A stretch of DNA of 64,000 nt. Origin: Theobroma cacao. Its lineage: Eukaryota; Streptophyta; Magnoliopsida; Malvales; Malvaceae. The DNA lies in NCBI RefSeq assembly GCF_000208745.1, contig NC_030855.1:21981734-22045733 (forward strand), read 5' to 3'. Both the position numbers and the translations under genes were made by a program. Position 1 is the stretch's first letter; every line of letters starts with the position of its first letter. This document shows positions 27,555-39,665 of this stretch, in pieces. The notes beneath the pieces were generated by a model. The model had not been told where the DNA came from. It saw only the letters and a list, made by a program, of their open reading frames with translations, and did no database searches.

Positions 27555-27831
27555 TTACTGCATTGGTATGTCTTCAGACTCCAGAAATTCCTTCATATGC
27601 TGTACCAACATGGTATGTATGATCGTCTGTGGAAAAAAAGTGAATGACAAGAACTATTAAAATGGGAATTTAACCAGTAAACTTTTTGGAAAACTACTTA
27701 ATCCTGTTTTTCCTTGTGTAAAATTCAGTAGGAGAAACCTTTGTAAAGTTGGGGCCGGCAATCTGATGAGTGGCTTCCCCTGCTTACACAGGCATTCACA
27801 TTTCAGGGCTTCCTCCCAAGCGAGGGACTGC
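27555..27831 (-). pseudogene. relic of a TPR-like gene (exons 3 and 4)
   Basis: Two segments on the minus strand resemble the last two exons of the neighbouring TPR-like genes. 27626-27555 follows an AG acceptor and reads TIIHTMLVQHMKEFLESE.. to a stop, comparable to AIVYTMLDKEDD..WKEF. 27831-27739 lies between an AG acceptor and a GT donor and includes WEEALKCECL, comparable to FENASKCKCL in the plus-strand gene. The frames of the two pieces do not join cleanly. No convincing first exon was found; a weak exon-2-like trace is possible near 27950-28000. I read this as a decayed third copy, though a divergent functional gene is not excluded. Confidence 0.5.
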
Positions 27832-28145
27832 CTGTCAGTCAGTTACTTAATTTGGGCAATTATTTTTTTGGCTAGGAACCTCCCTGTCCTAGCTGGCTGC
27901 AAACTGCGGAATATTTCTATTCTATGCTTCATCTCTTGAAATCATTCTTCTGTATCTTGATACAATCTTCAACGGATCGTATGGTTCCAGCTACTTGTTT
28001 GCAGTCACGGGAATTCTAATCATTACGGGATTCTCGTAAAAGGCTCAATTTAGTTGCTCCCATACGAAAAATTGAAGCTTTCCTCAAGTTACATACATGG
28101 TTTTGAATGCCTACAGAAGATAATGTGCATATATAACTGCTAGGA

Positions 28146-28376
28146 CATGATAGTTATGTAAATTATCTGAGTTATAATACAATATTATTATTTAGTTAGA
28201 TTACAATATTTAATTAGAATTAACTTATGAATAGAATTAGTCTTTTATATATATATAATTTTGATTTATGTGTAAAATATATAATTACAGAATACAATAT
28301 TTCTCTTCTACTTTAGTCTAATTGGATAATGATATTATATTGTAACTCTAACTAGATAATTTATATAATTATCTTG
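28146..28376. repeat. short MITE-like inverted-repeat element
   Basis: About 230 bp with imperfect inverted ends of roughly 55 bp: GATAGTTATGTAAATTATCT on the left, and GATAATTATATAAATTATCT read in reverse from the right. The centre is AT-rich. No coding capacity and no clear target duplication. Confidence 0.5.
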
Positions 28377-28637
28377 AAAGTAACATTAATATAATAAATC
28401 ATAAAATTATTTTTATAATTATCATCTTAACAAATGTAATCGTTAACCTTCTCCGTTTTTATATTACACAAACACTATTTAACTTAATAAATAATTAACT
28501 TTGGACATATCTAATTCAAACAAAGACAACGGTATAAATAGATTATTGACTAATTAAATTTTTTTCAATTAATTATTATCTACTTATTTAAATTATTGTT
28601 CTCATATTATAATTTTTTTTCTTTTTAAAAAGTAATA

Positions 28638-29240
28638 TTATGAATTGAAAATCTGGCCAGGCATATTTCCATAATACATATAAAAAAACATTAACAATAA
28701 ACGACGGAAAATTAATAGCATGAGGGGTGCGAAAGAATTTATTCGAACAACCAAAAACATCGTTCTTTTACTTGAGATGATTGTCCGTAGAGTGCATTTC
28801 CATCCTTCTTGGTGCGGTCGGATGGGTAAGAGGCTAAGAGCCAAAGAACGATTACCAAGCTTATTATCTGTGGTTTTCCTTGGAGTTTCTTCCCGGTTCG
28901 TTTTATCACCGCTCATGCGTCCAGTGATTGGAAAAGGACGAGCAGAAACAGTAGATAGCCATGGTACTACAATCCCTCTCAAATTTTTCTTTGCTACCCC
29001 TTTTCACTTCTTGGAGGCCTTCTAGACCTTAGAGCCACAGGAATTGTAGAAGCACTGGAAATTAATGGAAAAGAGAAGAATAGGTGGCATGGAAACAGTT
29101 AACTGGGCAGTGAAAGTTGGCTGTGGAAGCCTCACGTTGAGGCATATAGTAGGCGTCCCACTGAGCAGGGAAACTGCAGATTCCAGAGAAAGGTTGATTA
29201 ATGCGTGGTTTCGAAGTTGAAGGATACTGCTCTGCCTTTT
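28638..29240. other. unassigned region with open frames on both strands
   Basis: A less AT-rich block is open on plus (28720-29025, 101 codons from ATG) and on minus (28982-28638, 114 codons). Neither product resembles a family known to me, and they overlap each other almost fully, so at most one is real. The flank to 29240 is similar in composition and could be transcribed 5' sequence of the relic gene at 27.5-27.8 kb. Function is unknown. Confidence 0.25.
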
Positions 29241-29816
29241 AATGTAGTGGGGTTTAGGAATGTCACTCTAATAGTGCTGAGCAGATGTCATATCAATCTT
29301 TAAATAATCAAAGCTAAAGGAATAAAGAAATAAGTGCTGTATATTATCTTTTAACAGGTTGAAGCAAGGTATTATTACTCTTTTTATTTGCTTTTAACTG
29401 AAGTAACATCTCTTTACGAACCCTCATTTTCTTATTCACACACTAGAAAGCGCTTGTTCCACATATGGCAGTCTGTTCGTGAGTTTTTTCTTCTTTATAC
29501 AGATTCTCTTTGAACATTTTGTGATTCCATGAGAAAGCTTATACCATAAAATTATGGCAAAAAATTTTAAACCAATTTTCTTTATTAGCTGACCCGAGGA
29601 CAAGGCTAAGGTATAATTGAAGTTTTTCCTTGAACATCAGCTGATTCCCAGGGGGTTGCCTTTACCCATAAAGCAAGCCAGAAATCAGATAATTGAACCT
29701 CCTGATTACATCGCCAAATTTTCTACATCCCCGCCAAATTTCCTTCCGCTTTGATATTGGGTAAATTTTAATCCATAGTACAAACATTTTTCCCTCACAA
29801 AAAGTTTAGATCTCTT

Positions 29817-31515
29817 ATGGCAAACTCGGCTAAAAAGATCAATAAAGAGAGTACGTATAGAACAATAGCTGTGGCAGCAACGCCCATTATCATCCTTGGC
29901 GGTATTTGCATTGGTTTTGGGTGGAGATATGTGAGGCGTGCTTGGAAATCAAAGCAAAATCATGTAAGGTCCGTGTCCTTGGCAGCCCTCCAAGGAGGTA
30001 AACTGGCTTTGGATAGATTGGTTGATTATCAGAAGTATCGGGGCAAGGCAACAGAAACAGATGTTGATATAAAAGAGCTGGAGACTCAACTTGGAAAAGA
30101 ACATTCTAATTTCAAGGAACTTCAGGTTTGAACACCTCTATTAGTCCAAGTCACAATTTTCAGCCAAATTTCTCTGGTCTTGTATTCTTCTTCTTCCTTT
30201 TTTCTTTGGTAAACTTTAATTACTTAATTTTTTTTACAATTCCAATTATCAGTTTCATGATTGCCTACTATACTATGTCTAATTTTCTATACGCATCTTG
30301 TTTTATGCCCAATGATTATAACTTTTGTGTAAGATATGAGTTTAAATATGCTCTCTGCATTTGATTTGAAAGCGTGTTCTTGCGAGGCTGGAAATGAGCA
30401 GAAGAGAAGATGAAGCAATAAAAGTGCTAAAAAATGCATTGAAAAAGGCCAAGAGGGAGCGCAAATCACATGAAGCTTATGAAATTGAAATGTTGCTTGC
30501 AGAAATGTTCATCTACAAGGTTTCTTTCTTAATTTCTTGATTTGCAGAAATGTTATTTCTTCGACTGTTATTTTTTACAACTTAGAGAGCAACTTCACCA
30601 AGACATATTAATGTTTTCAAACAATTTGCTCTTCATGTATGGGATTTGCTTTGATTGGCCAAATTCAAAGCTCCATATGGGATATGCTTTGATTGACCAA
30701 AATGGCTTGTGAATGAACATGAGCAGTAGGCAGAGTAGTGCCTGCTATGATAATGCCGCAAGAGGTGGCTTCATAGTAAATTGATAGAGGTTGGTCTAGA
30801 CTTAGTGCTGCCGGTCAGTATACCTTTGTTACTTGGGATCCAATCCTCATCCAATTGTGCTTCACATTTCTTTTTTGCTTCAAACAATGGCATATGCATC
30901 CAACTTCTGGGACAAAGGTTTCTTAAATGGATTCTGCTTCGAAATTTCTCTATAGGGAGATTTTGAAAATGCTTCGAAGTGCAAATGCTTAGCGGCAGGG
31001 GAAGAAGAAAAAGTTTCTGATCCACGAATTCCTCTTTATAAGGTGATCATACTGCACTATCAATCAATCTTCTTGACAACAATTCAATCCTTAGATAGAT
31101 GTGAAATTCCATATGTTTTGTTTCATATATATATACTCTTTTTTTTTTGGTAGGGGGGGGGGGGGGGGGGGGNNNNNNNNNNNNNNNNNNNNNNNNNNNN
31201 NNNNGGGGGGGGGGGGGGGGGGGGGTGGTGGGCTTCAATTCTTACTCTTGAAATTTCACTAATATACTGTTTTGATGTCAGAATAAGTCAGTTTGAATTA
31301 ACGCACCTGTGCTTGTGAACAATTCCCAGGCTATTATTAATTTGATAAACCAGAAAGAACAAGATGCCCTTCAACATTGGGAAAAGTTTAGAGATGAAAT
31401 GCAAGAACTGGCAAACGCACCAAGTTTCCAGGAAGAGGAGTTCCTTGTGTTTAAGAATGCTGTCCTTCATCTCAAAGAAGATATTAATGCTGCAAGACAA
31501 CTCAAAAAACTGTGA
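29817..31515 (+). CDS. TPR-like protein with N-terminal membrane anchor
   Basis: Four exons: 29817-30125, 30373-30519, 30956-31042 and 31330-31515, all phase 0 with GT..AG borders, giving 242 aa. After a short polar N-terminus there is one membrane span at about 18-38 (VAATPIIILGGICIGFGW), then basic and coiled-coil-like sequence. The TPR-like core follows: EDEAIKVLKNALKKAKRE, YEIEMLLAEMFIYKGDFENA and LYKAIINLINQKEQDALQHW. A charged tail ends in ARQLKKL. Exon 3 is 29 codons, exactly as in the minus-strand paralogue at 23470-25949, and exon 4 starts with Ala-Ile in both. No transit peptide is apparent, so targeting probably differs. A candidate AATAAA lies at 31752. Intron 3 contains the assembly gap. 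Confidence 0.8.
31154..31225. other. assembly gap inside a poly-G tract
   Basis: About 19 G, then 32 N (31173-31204), then about 21 G, all within intron 3 of the plus-strand TPR-like gene. The true tract length is unknown. Confidence 0.95.
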
Positions 31516-34027
31516 AGTATACCAGGAGACTGCATGGCTCAATAAGCAATGCTGCTTCATTGATATTCCCCTCCCCTCCCTTCTTACAAGTGGTTTGATG
31601 ACTTGGGTTTGCGACATTTTCTATTCTGCAGGGATGGGAAGGGAATCATATAATGGAGAGATTAAGTGTATAAAAGAGTGCTTATTGCACTTGATAAGAT
31701 CAACCTGCTTATTCATTCTCTGGCTTGTAAGAAACTAATTTGCACAAATCAAATAAAAGAATAATAATATATATTCATCTGGAAGGAAACTTGAAGCTCC
31801 TGATTAGTCGATGCAGAACCTCAAAACATGAATTGGTATTGTTTTAATGCCTCTGAAATGCATAGCATATGGCTGGATCATCTTATTACTCACGGCTTGG
31901 GCCTTACTCTTCAGTTTTAATCTCTTTTTATATATATATAAATTGATTGCTAGGAGGAAAAAGTGACCAAATTCCCAAAACCAGCAAGAAACATTTGAAA
32001 CAATTGCATGGTAATTTCTGGAAAAAAAAATAGAGGAGATAATGAAAAATTAAGAATTCTAACTGAATTTTTATAAAGTTAATTTATCTCGTTTGCATTG
32101 GCACTATTCCTCTTTTTTTATGCTAAATTTGTTAATATTGCTCAAAATTACTTATATTTAGCCATATATATAGTTTGCTTGGATTCTTGCCAATCCTTAT
32201 CAGGCAAGGTCTATAACCAGAAAGGATATGACCCTGGAAAGTGGAAGCTCCGGCTCCATAATCCTATTAAAAATGATTATCTAAATAAAACCTGCTTATT
32301 TACTCTCACTTGTTATATATCTGAATGTATGCAGTAGGTTTTGGAAGCATAAACAAAATATAGGTGTGTAAAACTCTCTAAGAACTTGATGATAATCAAG
32401 GACTCTGCGAGTTTTTTGAAGTGTAATAAATAAATTATACTCTTTAGTTTCTTGGATTAAACAGAACACCCCAGCTGACCCCCGGCATTAAATTAGAATA
32501 CCGCTTCAGAGCTAAATTTCCTGGTCCAAATTAAACTGCTTCTCTAACCCATTAATAGGGACTGGTATGAGGTTAAAGCATGAACTCCAGACCACTACGG
32601 GAGAAAGGAAAACATTGTCATGGTATATGTTTGTAATGCTGATGATCTGCAGCATGGTGGAAGCACCCTTGAGTCTGTCTGCTTCTGCTGATTTTCCTGT
32701 GTTTAGTGCACTGCTCATGTCGAGAACATATAGGAATTTTGATCTTGTGTATAGTGAATTGTTAATAGGGGTTATGGTTGCTGTGAGATATGGATAGGAA
32801 AGTTTCACCTCGATCTCATAGGCAACCTGATGAGGGAAGATTGTGATTTTTTGTAAGTATTGCTGTCACGACACCACGGATTGTGTTCCGATCAATTACT
32901 AGTATATGGCAGCAGGGACTTTTGCATGAGATTTAGTAATGAGCTCGTCCCTTGTAGGGTGGGCTACTCCGAAAATCTTATTAAAAAGCAGTTGAAAAGA
33001 GACGAGAGAAATCGGAAATGGCATTGAATAAAAGTGTAGGTCAGCTGCCTATTCTCGTGATTTTGAACTTTATAATACTGCGGTTCCCGATAAAGATAAA
33101 TACAAACTAAAAGTAATCCAAATTCGGGTAAAGAACCACATGATTTTCAACTCGACTTACCTTTGGCTATGTCTATTGAAATTCACATTGAAATATTATT
33201 TTTTTAATATCAAATATCATATTTTAAGATATAATAAAAAATTTAAAATTAATTATAAATAATATTTATACATGTAAAATAAAAAAATTAAAAAAATATT
33301 CTTTTCTTAACAAAATTGAAAATTATAAAACCTAAACTAAAAAAGTTTATTTTTTTAATTTAAACTTTCAATATATTCCTTAATAATATAGATTTTTAAA
33401 TAAAAGATATATTTTTTATATTAATTTATTAATTAAAAATTAAAAAATTTATCAATTTAATTTTTTTAGTATTTGAAATTCATAAAATATAATTTTTTAT
33501 GTTACAATTAAAAAATAATAAAAAATATTTTTTTAATAATTAATGNTTTTATTAAAAATTAAAAAATATAATATTTTTTTAATAATTAATGAAAATTAAG
33601 TTTTAAAAAAAGTACATTAAAATAGATTTTTGATATTTAATTAAATACGATATAATTATAAATATGTATTATTTTTTATTAATATTTTATCTTATGATAT
33701 TATTCCCGTATCATACGATAATAATTATTATGTTTTTAATGAAATTTAGATGTAAATCTCAAACCTCATCTTTCCCTTAAACTTCTCATTTGTAACAAAT
33801 GGAAATAGTCCTGGAAAATCTAATTAAACTATGTAGTAAATTGAAAAACAACCCCTCTTTTCTCTTATTCTTGTTTTATTTTGGGGCTTAGTACAAGTTT
33901 ATCATGATCTCAAACCATGAGATTATATACTTCGAAAAAAAAAAAGTTGAAATCGAAAAGAAGAAATGACAAGCGAGGTGCATGACGATATCAAATATCA
34001 AACGTAGTAGGGCATAGTTATCGCTTT
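31516..34027. other. intergenic, mostly AT-rich
   Basis: No confirmed gene. 33180-33720 is extremely AT-rich and includes a single N at 33546 and a repeated AATATTTTTTTAATAATTAATG-like unit at about 33521-33592. The only notable coding-like stretch is the minus-strand frame at 32512-32836, listed separately. Confidence 0.5.
32512..32836 (-). other. unassigned open frame, possible exon or gene fragment
   Basis: The minus strand is open for about 107 codons, starting just after a plausible acceptor (CTTCCCTCATCAG, AG at 32837-32838). It includes VAYEIEVKLSYPYL and ENKSAEADRL-like polar sequence, and it ends at a stop at 32512. I do not recognise a family. A partly overlapping 76-codon frame on plus (32567-32797) competes with it. 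It could be a fragment of a decayed gene or chance. Confidence 0.2.
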
Positions 34028-36931
34028 ATGGGGAAGGTAACGGCCACAACAACTCCTCTGTTCTTCCAATCAAAACTCCTCTGCATTTCTCTCCTGTATC
34101 TCTTCACCACCCTTTTACTTGCTATCTACCACTCTCTCTCCTCTACCAAATGCCTCTTCAGATCCTCTCCTTTCGATCCAATCCAAACGCCTTTCTTCTC
34201 TTACCCTCATTCCTATGGAGAACACAAGTATGCTATCCCCACTGACCGCTCTTTCTGCTCCTCCCCTGGTTTTTTCTCTGGTATGATGCCTTATCTCAGC
34301 TCTTTTTTGACGGTTTTTTTTTTCAATTTTCGTGTCATGATTTTTTGGTGATTTTAGACTAAAGGGTATTGGATTTTGTGATCAGATTATGGTGTGGTGG
34401 TGGATGAGATCAAAGATTTGTGTAAGAATTCTTCAGCATTTTGGCCCGTTCTGAGTTATGTACAGGGGAAAGGGGACAGTTTTGGTGGAAATTTGAGTAC
34501 CCAGAAGAGAATTACGTATTTTAATCATTCCAATAATGGCGTGAAAGTCCCTTGTGGATTTTTGAAGAAGTTTCCAGTTAGTGCTTCTGGTTAGTTTTTC
34601 ATCTGAATTCTCCAGAATTACAATTTAGACTCTCTTTTTTTTCCATTTTTTATTGTCAAGTTTAAATTATTGAAATGGTGAAAGATTACAAAGTTTACCT
34701 CTTTTTTTTTTCCTTTTTTAGCTCAAATTGAGACCTACGCTTTGAATTGTCATCCAGTTTTATTGTGAAAATCCTCAATCCTGTCTCACTTATTCTCAAA
34801 ACTGATACCATAATCTAGCTATGTTTTGTTCTTATATGTTGTTATAGTTGATACTTCTTTTCTAAACTTATTCCTTTGTGGTGTAATTCAGACCGAATTG
34901 CCATGGAAAACTGCAATGGAGTTGTTGTAGTATCTGCAATCTTCAATGACCATGACAAAATCCGGCAACCGGTAGGCCTTGGATCCAAAACCCTAGAGAG
35001 CGTATGTTTCTTCATGCTCATAGACGATATAACTCTTAAAGGACTTTATAATCACAAATTGATCCCACAAAACTCACCTGACTATAAAGTCGGTGTTTGG
35101 AGAATTGTTAAAGTTTCTTCCAAGAAATTGTATGAGAATCCTGCAATGAACGGAGTGATACCAAAATACTTGGTTCATAGACTTTTCCCGAACTCCAAAT
35201 TCAGCATTTGGATAGACGCGAAGCTGCAGCTAATGGTTGATCCATTGTTGTTGATACATTCCCTTGTTGTATCCACGAACGCGGACATGGCTATATCGAA
35301 GCATCCTTACTATATTCATACTATGGAAGAAGCTATGGCGACTGCAAGGTGGAAGAAATGGTCGGATGTTGATGCCTTGACGAGACAAATGGAGACGTAC
35401 TGTGAAAATGGGTTGCAGCCATGGACTCCCAATAAGCTCCCCTATACCACAGGTAAAAATCTCATTAATTCACAGCGTCCTTCATACTTTATTTGATTGT
35501 TTCCTTGTGGTAATTTCTTTGATGATTTGCTTTTCAAAATACTGTTAGAAACCATTAGGTAAAAAAATGCCATCTTTCTCTGTTCATAATAGCAAAAAAG
35601 TCATTGAAATAACTCAAGCAGAAAGATGATTCCAGACCTAATTAAGATGGAACGAACATCACTTTGTTTCTTTCCACTAGTCAGTTTGAAAGAAGCGACA
35701 AAATTTATTAATTAGATTCTCACACTAAAGTTGTTCGTCTTGCTTTAATTATACACAAGCTGAGCTGTATGAAAATATTATATGTAACCTCTTCTTCTTC
35801 TTTAGAATTGTACTTACATAATGGTTTGATTAACTTCAACCAACAAATTCATTATTTTTCTAAGGTGAACAACATTAATTACAGTCCAAATACATAAAAA
35901 TAATTATGCAGAAATCCCTTTTTAATGCGTGTTATGCTATATGATTATTAGAAATAATCATTATGCAAAAATTAGCACTGTGGCTTTTATTTTTTGATTA
36001 TTTGGTATACCGACCTTATCATGTGCTTCAAGAAGAAGATCATGACTGCTTTGCGTAGCTTTGAAGTTCCTTGAAAGCACATCCATAATTCACTTGGATT
36101 AGTCTGTTTGAATTTTGACCTTCGAGATAATCCTTGAATTAGTTTACTCTATGACACCTATTTTCTTAAGGATTCTGGCGAAGTATTTATCTGAGGAAGA
36201 CGAGAACGTCAAAAATAATCCCAAGAACACCTAATTTGACAGCGACTACAACACGTTCTTGCTGTGTGAGATGTATGCAGGGAGTTGGAGATATATTTAA
36301 TGGTGGTCCCAGAAAAGATGCCAGGAAAGAAAGGTCTTAATCAACAATTAATTAATGGGGTCCCATAAGCATGTTAATTATGCTTCCTATCAAATAGAAA
36401 TGCCGCTTTCAATATTGTTCAAGTGTGTAATTTTTACATGCAAGCGTAAAAATCCAAGATCTTTTTTTCTGAATCTGCATCTTAATATATTGATCTTGTC
36501 TTGTTTACTGTTAAGCACATAGCAATGAGGATTCTTATGTACTATCTTACAGATCTTTTCCTTTTTTATGTGGGTTGGCAGATGTACCAGATAGTGCATT
36601 AATCTTGAGGAAGCATGGATTGGGCAGCAATCTTTTCTCCTGCCTATTGTTCAATGAGTTGGAAGCATTCAACCCCAGGGACCAACTGGCCTTTGCCTAC
36701 GTGAGAGATCGGATGAACCCAAAGCTCAAGTTGAACATGTTTGAGGTGGAAGTGTTCGAGCATATTGTAGTGGAATACAGGCACAACCTTAAAAAAATTG
36801 GGGACGAATCTGCTGGCTCTGGGACCAGACCCAAAGCCAAAAGGACCAAAAGGACAAGCCATGATTTCGATTTGAACGGCAGCAGCTGCCAGAAATATCT
36901 TTTGGAAATGTGGGGTGAATCCCATAGTTGA
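34028..36931 (+). CDS. TOD1: DUF616 glycosyltransferase-like protein (TOD1/MUCI70 type)
   Basis: Four exons: 34028-34280, 34386-34589, 34892-35452 and 36582-36931. They join in frame (phase 1 at each junction) to 455 aa. A short cytosolic N-terminus precedes one membrane anchor at about 16-36 (LLCISLLYLFTTLLLAIYH), as in type II Golgi proteins. The DUF616 domain spans about 150-400. It shows VVVVSAIFNDHDKIRQP, WRIVKV, the acidic motif FSIWIDAKLQLMVDPL (Asp261), and ISKHP. Family members include Golgi hexosyltransferase-like MUCI70 and TOD1, the latter reported as an alkaline ceramidase affecting turgor. The length fits TOD1 better than the longer MUCI70, and the nearby DUF538 and KAT1 genes support TOD1 by synteny recalled from Arabidopsis. 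Biochemical activity is not settled by sequence. Confidence 0.85.
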
Positions 36932-39170
36932 TTTTGTCCGTAACTAAGGTGTCACACTTTGGAAAAAGAATATAGAAAAAAAGAAAGGGTCAAATACAAG
37001 GGAAAATGAAAACAAAACAAACTAACCAACCGAACGACATTTCACAGAGAAAGCTGACAAACAAAACAGGTTGGCAGGGTATATTTTATTTTTATGATAT
37101 TTCGGCAGGGGGCAGTTGTATTATTCTTTGGAAGCTTTTCAGTTCAACCAAGGCGTTAAAATTAGAGTAAATTTGCACGTAGTAGTTTCAGTTGCTCCAT
37201 CACCTTAATAGTATTATAACTAACTTGGGCTGCCATATTGAACTTGTGTTTCAACTAAATCAGTTACGCCTTTTTCGATTTGGGCTTTTAGAGCCAGCCT
37301 GACAAAATGGGATAGTCATCAAATGAATGCAGTTCGGTTTCAACCATCCCTCTCGGTAGTTCGGTGTCATTTTCTGCGGACAAAATCTTACAATTCATTT
37401 TTGAGAAATCCAACACAAATTATCAATTCCCTTCAATGAATGTGATGCAATTGAAGTACAACAGCTCGGATGTACCAACCTTTTCACGTGGAGGTTGAAC
37501 TTTAGACGGAGGAATGATCGGTTTTAATCCACTCTTTTCACATGTTGCCACAAGTTCTTGGCTTTGGAGTACATCTAAAAATAGGTAAAAGGAAGGTTTG
37601 TTCTTTACTTTCCAATTCTTCGACTTATGCTTATTACTCTTTGTAGCCTTCTATTTAACAAGGAAATGAGCAAATGATTACATCGTAGAGTTAGTTAGAA
37701 ATAAATATGGATCAAATTTCCCATTTCAATCAAGTCACACCAATTATTCAAAAAAGTATTAGTTAGAAATATATTATAAATGCAAATTAAATTAAAATTT
37801 ATCACACATATATTTAAAACAGATAATAGTATTTAGATCTTAAAGTTGAATGAGTGATCGATCATGGGCAGAGCGTCCCACATGATCTCCAAAATTTTTA
37901 AATTTTTTTATATATTATATATATTTTTAATGATTCTCTCAAATTAATTTTTATTGAATAATTGTTATAAATAAAAAATAATAAAATGATCCTATCATAG
38001 TACAACAGCTCTTTAAAAATTTTAAAATTTTTTATTTATTATATATATTCCTCCAACCATTTGATGTAATTGGAGTTAGTATATTACTAGTTATCATAGC
38101 TTTCAAAACAAAAAAAAAAACTAGTTATCATAAAAATTTTAACCCAATTTGCTAAGTTTATCAAATTTGAAAAAATAAAAGTGAGTCTACTAACCCACAC
38201 TTATTAAGTTTTAATATAAATCTAAGTTTATCATAACATATTATATTTTAACAATTCAAGTCAATAGTCTATCATAACATATTATATCTCAACAATTCAA
38301 TCTAATAGCCCATAATTAATTAGCAATTCAAGAAGCAAATAGAATAAGAGCTTTTTCAAAAAGCTACACATTTTGTGTAGAACACACAAAGTAAAACCAA
38401 TTCATTTGAGTTTGAAAAATTGCTCTCTTCCACTGTTGCATGCAAAAAGTGAGAAAAAATCATTTTATAATTTTGTTCAGTTATATATATATGACACCGT
38501 TATTACTATTAATATATATATATATCTTTGTATGTTTAATGTTTTGTAAATTTTATTTAAGTTTTTAGATGATCGAGAATTGAATTATACATAAAGTTAT
38601 CTTTAATTATTTAGTGTTTTTTTTGTTTAACTCTTTTTAAAAATGCTTTAATTCCACCCTTGTGATGGACTAGTAACAAAAAGATTGGTTTTCTTTCTTT
38701 TCATTTACCAAATCTCCCGCATTCCTTGTGCCTCACAGCTCACAATTTTTCTTTATTTTTTTAATTTTTTTCCTTTAACCTCGTTTAACATAATTTCAAT
38801 ATTTAGTGAACATTCTTTAATACCGTCACGCTGTCTTCAATTAATCAATTTCTTTATGGAGTATACGAAAACAAAATCCTCACTCCAAAGATATCGATTC
38901 AAAAAAAAAAAACAATTATTATCGTTTCAAATAAAATTCAATCTCCAAAAGGAAAAAATTACTCAACCTTATATAAATAAATCGTCTGCTGATTCATGTT
39001 TGTTCCCGATCAACATAAAATAAAATCACACCCATTACATGTTTCGATGAAAAATAAATCATACAAATGTGCCCATCTTTACAAACGAAATAAAAAAGAA
39101 AAAGAAAAAAAAATCGTAAAATAAAAACTACCCTTTTAAACTCCGCAACCCTCGATCCCCCCCCAAAAGC
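36932..39170. other. intergenic, no gene recognised
   Basis: The 3' flank of the DUF616 gene and the upstream region of the first DUF538 gene. AT-rich, with short local repeats around 37890-38060 and a 41-bp tandem repeat (listed separately). Confidence 0.5.
38229..38310 (+). repeat. two tandem copies of a 41-bp unit
   Basis: Two adjacent copies beginning TATCATAACATATTATAT, at 38229 and 38270, each followed by a variant of AACAATTCAA..TAATAG. A few substitutions separate them. Confidence 0.75.
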
Positions 39171-39171
39171 G

Positions 39172-39180
39172 CCTATATAG
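39172..39180 (+). promoter_or_regulatory. TATA box of the first DUF538 gene
   Basis: CCTATATAG about 50 nt before the ATG at 39225. This predicts a start of transcription near 39205 and a very short 5' UTR. Confidence 0.6.
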
Positions 39181-39224
39181 AGTGACCTTGGACTCTTGAA
39201 TTGCATTCCCACAAAAGAAGGAAA

Positions 39225-39665
39225 ATGGCATTGCAGCAAATAGCAACTAACCGAGAAGCGGCTGAGATCTACCAAGGGGCGGCACTTTGCAAGCAAAAGT
39301 CCATGGAGCTCCTCGGCGAGTTCCATCTGCCCAAAGGGCTGATGCCTTTGGACAATCTTGTGGAGGTCGGGTACAACCGGACCACGGGGTTCGTCTGGCT
39401 GAAACAGCAGAAGAGCTTGGAGTACCGGTTCAAGGCCATTGGCAAAACCGTCTCGTATGAACCGGAGATGACGGCGTTCGTCGAGGATCGTCGGATGCGG
39501 AGGTTGACAGGTGTCAAAAGCAAGGAGCTACTGATCTGGGTTAGCGTTTCTGATATTTTTATTGATAAAAGTAATCCTAGCAAGATCACTTTTGCTAATT
39601 CCACGGGGCTGTCACGGAGTTTTCCGGTGGCGGCCTTTGAAGCTGAGGGAGAAGGGAGGAACTAA
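39225..39665 (+). CDS. DUF538 family protein (copy 1)
   Basis: A single-exon gene of 146 aa, near the usual DUF538 length. Characteristic features are LLGEFHLPKGLMPLDNLVE, TGFVWLKQ near residue 55, the conserved strand-forming ITFANSTGLSRSFPVAAFE at the end, and KSKELLIWVSVSDIFI in the middle. No signal peptide or membrane span is seen. The molecular function of DUF538 is unsettled; some members respond to stress. The ATG at 39225 follows a TATA box by about 50 nt and starts MALQQIATN; the frame upstream has no ATG. A paralogue lies 3.3 kb downstream on the same strand. This copy is less AT-rich than its surroundings. Confidence 0.92.
   Translation: MALQQIATNREAAEIYQGAALCKQKSMELLGEFHLPKGLMPLDNLVEVGYNRTTGFVWLKQQKSLEYRFKAIGKTVSYEPEMTAFVEDRRMRRLTGVKSKELLIWVSVSDIFIDKSNPSKITFANSTGLSRSFPVAAFEAEGEGRN

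Noticed and set aside
39201..39224. Longer N-terminus of the first DUF538 protein
   Set aside because: The extension starts at TTG, not ATG, and would overlap the predicted transcription start. The ATG at 39225 fits the family.
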